A stretch of 64,000 bases of DNA from Odontesthes bonariensis (taxonomy: Eukaryota; Chordata; Actinopteri; Atheriniformes; Atherinopsidae): assembly GCF_027942865.1 (NCBI RefSeq), contig NC_134509.1, positions 12,178,017 through 12,242,016 of the forward strand, written 5' to 3'. Numbering within the stretch: position 1 is the first letter of the stretch; each line of letters starts with the position of its first letter. Made by a program: the position numbers and the translations under genes. Shown here piece after piece: positions 62,223-64,000 of this stretch. The notes under the pieces are model-generated. The model saw only the letters and a program-made list of their open reading frames with translations. It was not told the origin of the DNA and did no database searches.

Positions 62223-62760
62223 CTTATTTTTTTAAAATTCTTACACTTGCTGATCATTTTGCAAATGTAATAAACTTCAAATAAGGCTTTTGGGTGCCTT
62301 ATCTTAGATTTCTTATCCTTGGGTCGATTGCCTGGGTTTGATATAGAAATTCCCTCCATTCAGTCCCCATCTCTACCCCTTCAGCATGTAAATTTTATGA
62401 CAGTGACCAGACACAGGTTTATACGGTAGAGTCCCGCAAGTGCTATTGTTCCAGGACATTGGCATTTCATGAGTGTGTGTCACTTCTAGGTCTAACTATG
62501 TTATTAAGAGTAAAACCATGACAAATTGTAATTTCAGGGGACGCGCCTCTAGATAATCCCCTTTCTTGTTAAAGGAGATGCACTAGAGGGAGCAGTTACA
62601 TTGGCATAATATATCTCTAAGGAAACACTAGATGACCTCTACTCTATGATATGTTTGAGTTGTTCAAAAACTTCGTCATAAAAGGTTAAACGTTCTATTG
62701 CACATTTGATTTCTTTCCTTTTCTATTTCTTTATTTTTTTTTCATTTTGCTCTGTTTTGT
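62223..62760. other. Intergenic, no gene seen
   Basis: AT-rich sequence without coding signal. The stretch GCACTAGAGGGAGCAG at 62580-62595 resembles a CTCF core motif, but a single motif by eye is weak evidence. Confidence 0.4.
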
Positions 62761-63215
62761 CAGTAATTCAAGGTGGAAAGGCAAGGCGAGTTTATTTACA
62801 TAGCACCACTCATACACAGTGCTTTACTTAATGTATTGATTTATCAAATTGATGAGAATGCTGCAGTAAACAACTGTGTTTTCAGTTCAGATTTAAATGA
62901 TCTGACAGTCTGAGCAGACCTCAGGTATTCAGGAAGTGTATTCCACAGGTGAGGAGCAGAGTAACCAAATGCTGCTTCACTTTGTTTGGTTCTGGCTCAT
63001 GGTAACCTAATAAGTCTTGCATGTGTTCTTTTGGTCGAAGACAGTTCAGTGTTTTGTAGACCAGCAGTAAGATTTTGAAATCCTTCCTTTGACTCGCAGG
63101 AAGCCAGCACAGTGATCTGAGGACCGGTGTGATGTGGTCCGGTTTCTTGGCGTTTGTCAGGACTCTGGCAGCAGCATTCAGGATCAGCTGCAGCTTCTTT
63201 ATTGAACACGGAAGA
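62761..63215 (+). repeat. Teleost dispersed repeat (tttatttacatagcaccactc ... gaccagcagtaagattttga)
   Basis: Ordered blocks include gcgagtttatttacatagca, cactcatacacagtgcttta, gtgttttcagttcagattta, cagacctcaggtattcagga, gagcagagtaaccaaatgct, cagttcagtgttttgtagac, gaggaccggtgtgatgtggt and actctggcagcagcattcag. I recognise this order as an abundant teleost repeat; its class is not certain. The minus-strand open frame across it (63218-62997) is a shadow and not a gene. Confidence 0.65.
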
Positions 63216-63920
63216 CACTGTTACAGAAATTTAGCCTACTACTGATAACAAAAGCAAGACAGAAAACCCTTAATTCTAGCAATATAAGATGTAAAATAAG
63301 ATGTATAGATTGTTTAAAGAAGATTGTATACAAAACTGACAATTGGCTTAATATCCCGATAAACACACTCGCACGTATAGGCTACAGATAAAAACACTGC
63401 GGTTTTACCAAGTAATTCAGTGATGCTTACCCATTATGGGCTTCCAAAGGCCTTTCCATGTTTGTTTTTTGTTTTGTTTTGTGTTTCTTTTTTTTTTGTT
63501 GTTGGACAGACTGCTCTTTGCATGTGTAGTAAACCAACTTTTTCACCAATTAATGAAACAGTGCACAACTGATAGGTCTGTTTAAAAAAATAAGAAAAAT
63601 CTTTTGTTTTATCTTTTTCAATCTTTTAGAGTATCTTTCTTCTAAATCTTTGACTTTTTAAATCTTTGACACAAACAGAGATGAATAATTATGCTTAATG
63701 TGAGTCACACAATTATGTAAATATATGTGTGTGTTATTATTCAGGTGAAATTCGAAATAGCTTTCAAGCTATCTATTTTTTTGTGTTTTGCCAGAGGGCT
63801 TAATTTTATCTTTGGTTGGGCTGGTCATTTATGTGTGGTTTTGAACTAGCTTTAATTTAATTATTGTTCTATATAGTCTGCTTGTTTGTTGTTATGGTTC
63901 CTTGAGGATTTTAGTTTACG
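63216..63920. other. Intergenic, no gene seen
   Basis: AT-rich with several T or A runs (for example near 63487-63499) and no recognisable exon on either strand. Confidence 0.45.
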
Positions 63921-63924
63921 CTCA

Positions 63925-63956
63925 GAGTCACATAGCAACCGTTGCCAGGAAGTGAC
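63925..63956. promoter_or_regulatory. Promoter-like cluster at right edge: RFX X-box-like and ETS motifs
   Basis: GTCACATAGCAAC (63927-63939) matches an RFX X-box with one mismatch in the first half-site and a perfect AGCAAC second half. It is followed by GTTGCC (63941-63946) and CCAGGAAGTGACG (63945-63956 area), an ETS-type GGAAGTGACG. The cluster suggests the start of a gene just outside the window. RFX sites often mark ciliary genes; both links are inference. Confidence 0.35.
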
Positions 63957-64000
63957 GCTAAGTAGTTACTAGGCATGTCTCTGCATCCTGCTAACGGACA

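Overview
The window is vertebrate nuclear DNA from a ray-finned (teleost) fish, most likely a percomorph. The evidence is AT-rich sequence, intron-rich genes with GT-AG splicing, FABP/guanylate-cyclase/UFM1-protease genes that read as vertebrate orthologues, and a repeat load typical of teleosts (tRNA-like SINEs with ATGG tails, L2/Rex1-type LINE 3' ends, Tc1/mariner remnants, hAT-like sequence, dinucleotide arrays). No prokaryotic operons, CRISPR arrays or intact viral genes were seen. Coding exons were rebuilt by hand from splice sites, reading phase and family knowledge; no alignment was run.

Layout, left to right. (1) 0-10 kb: the 3' part of usp53 on the + strand (six coding exons, 3219-8433). 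Its protease-domain exons lie left of the window. The introns hold a LINE fragment, a hAT-like non-autonomous element and a SINE-like repeat. (2) 10-13.7 kb: a SINE copy with a perfect 14-bp target-site duplication, a TTAA-flanked foldback MITE, then a complete four-exon fabp2 on the - strand with its proximal promoter. (3) 14-20 kb: repeats, a broken hAT-type transposase-like gene (-) and a roughly 600-bp minisatellite of 22-bp units. (4) 21-48 kb: gucy1b1 (13 coding exons) and gucy1a1 (7 coding exons) in tandem on the - strand, alpha upstream of beta. Together they encode the two subunits of the NO-sensing soluble guanylate cyclase. (5) 48-55 kb: gene-poor, with degenerate Tc1/mariner sequence. 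(6) 55.3-60.7 kb: complete ufsp2 (+, 12 coding exons). Its introns hold a near-perfect palindromic transposon, a tRNA-Arg-like pseudogene missing its anticodon, a long GT array and a retroelement with a 16-bp target-site duplication. (7) 60.7-64 kb: a decayed LINE 3' end, another teleost repeat, and a promoter-like motif cluster at the right edge.

The genes correspond to human 4q loci (USP53-FABP2 at 4q26, GUCY1A1-GUCY1B1 at 4q32, UFSP2 at 4q35), so this is a compacted and rearranged 4q-orthologous block. The alpha1/beta1 pair works as one heterodimer that makes cGMP. The other genes have unrelated roles: a cell-junction-associated USP-family protein, an intestinal lipid carrier, and a UFM1 protease.

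I did not find an undescribed multi-gene system. The most unusual signals are structural: the approximately 450-bp palindrome with 9-bp target-site duplications placed 14 bp after a ufsp2 splice donor, a gucy1b1 splice donor made of a GT microsatellite, a minisatellite open in all three forward frames, and the anticodon-less tRNA-Arg pseudogene.
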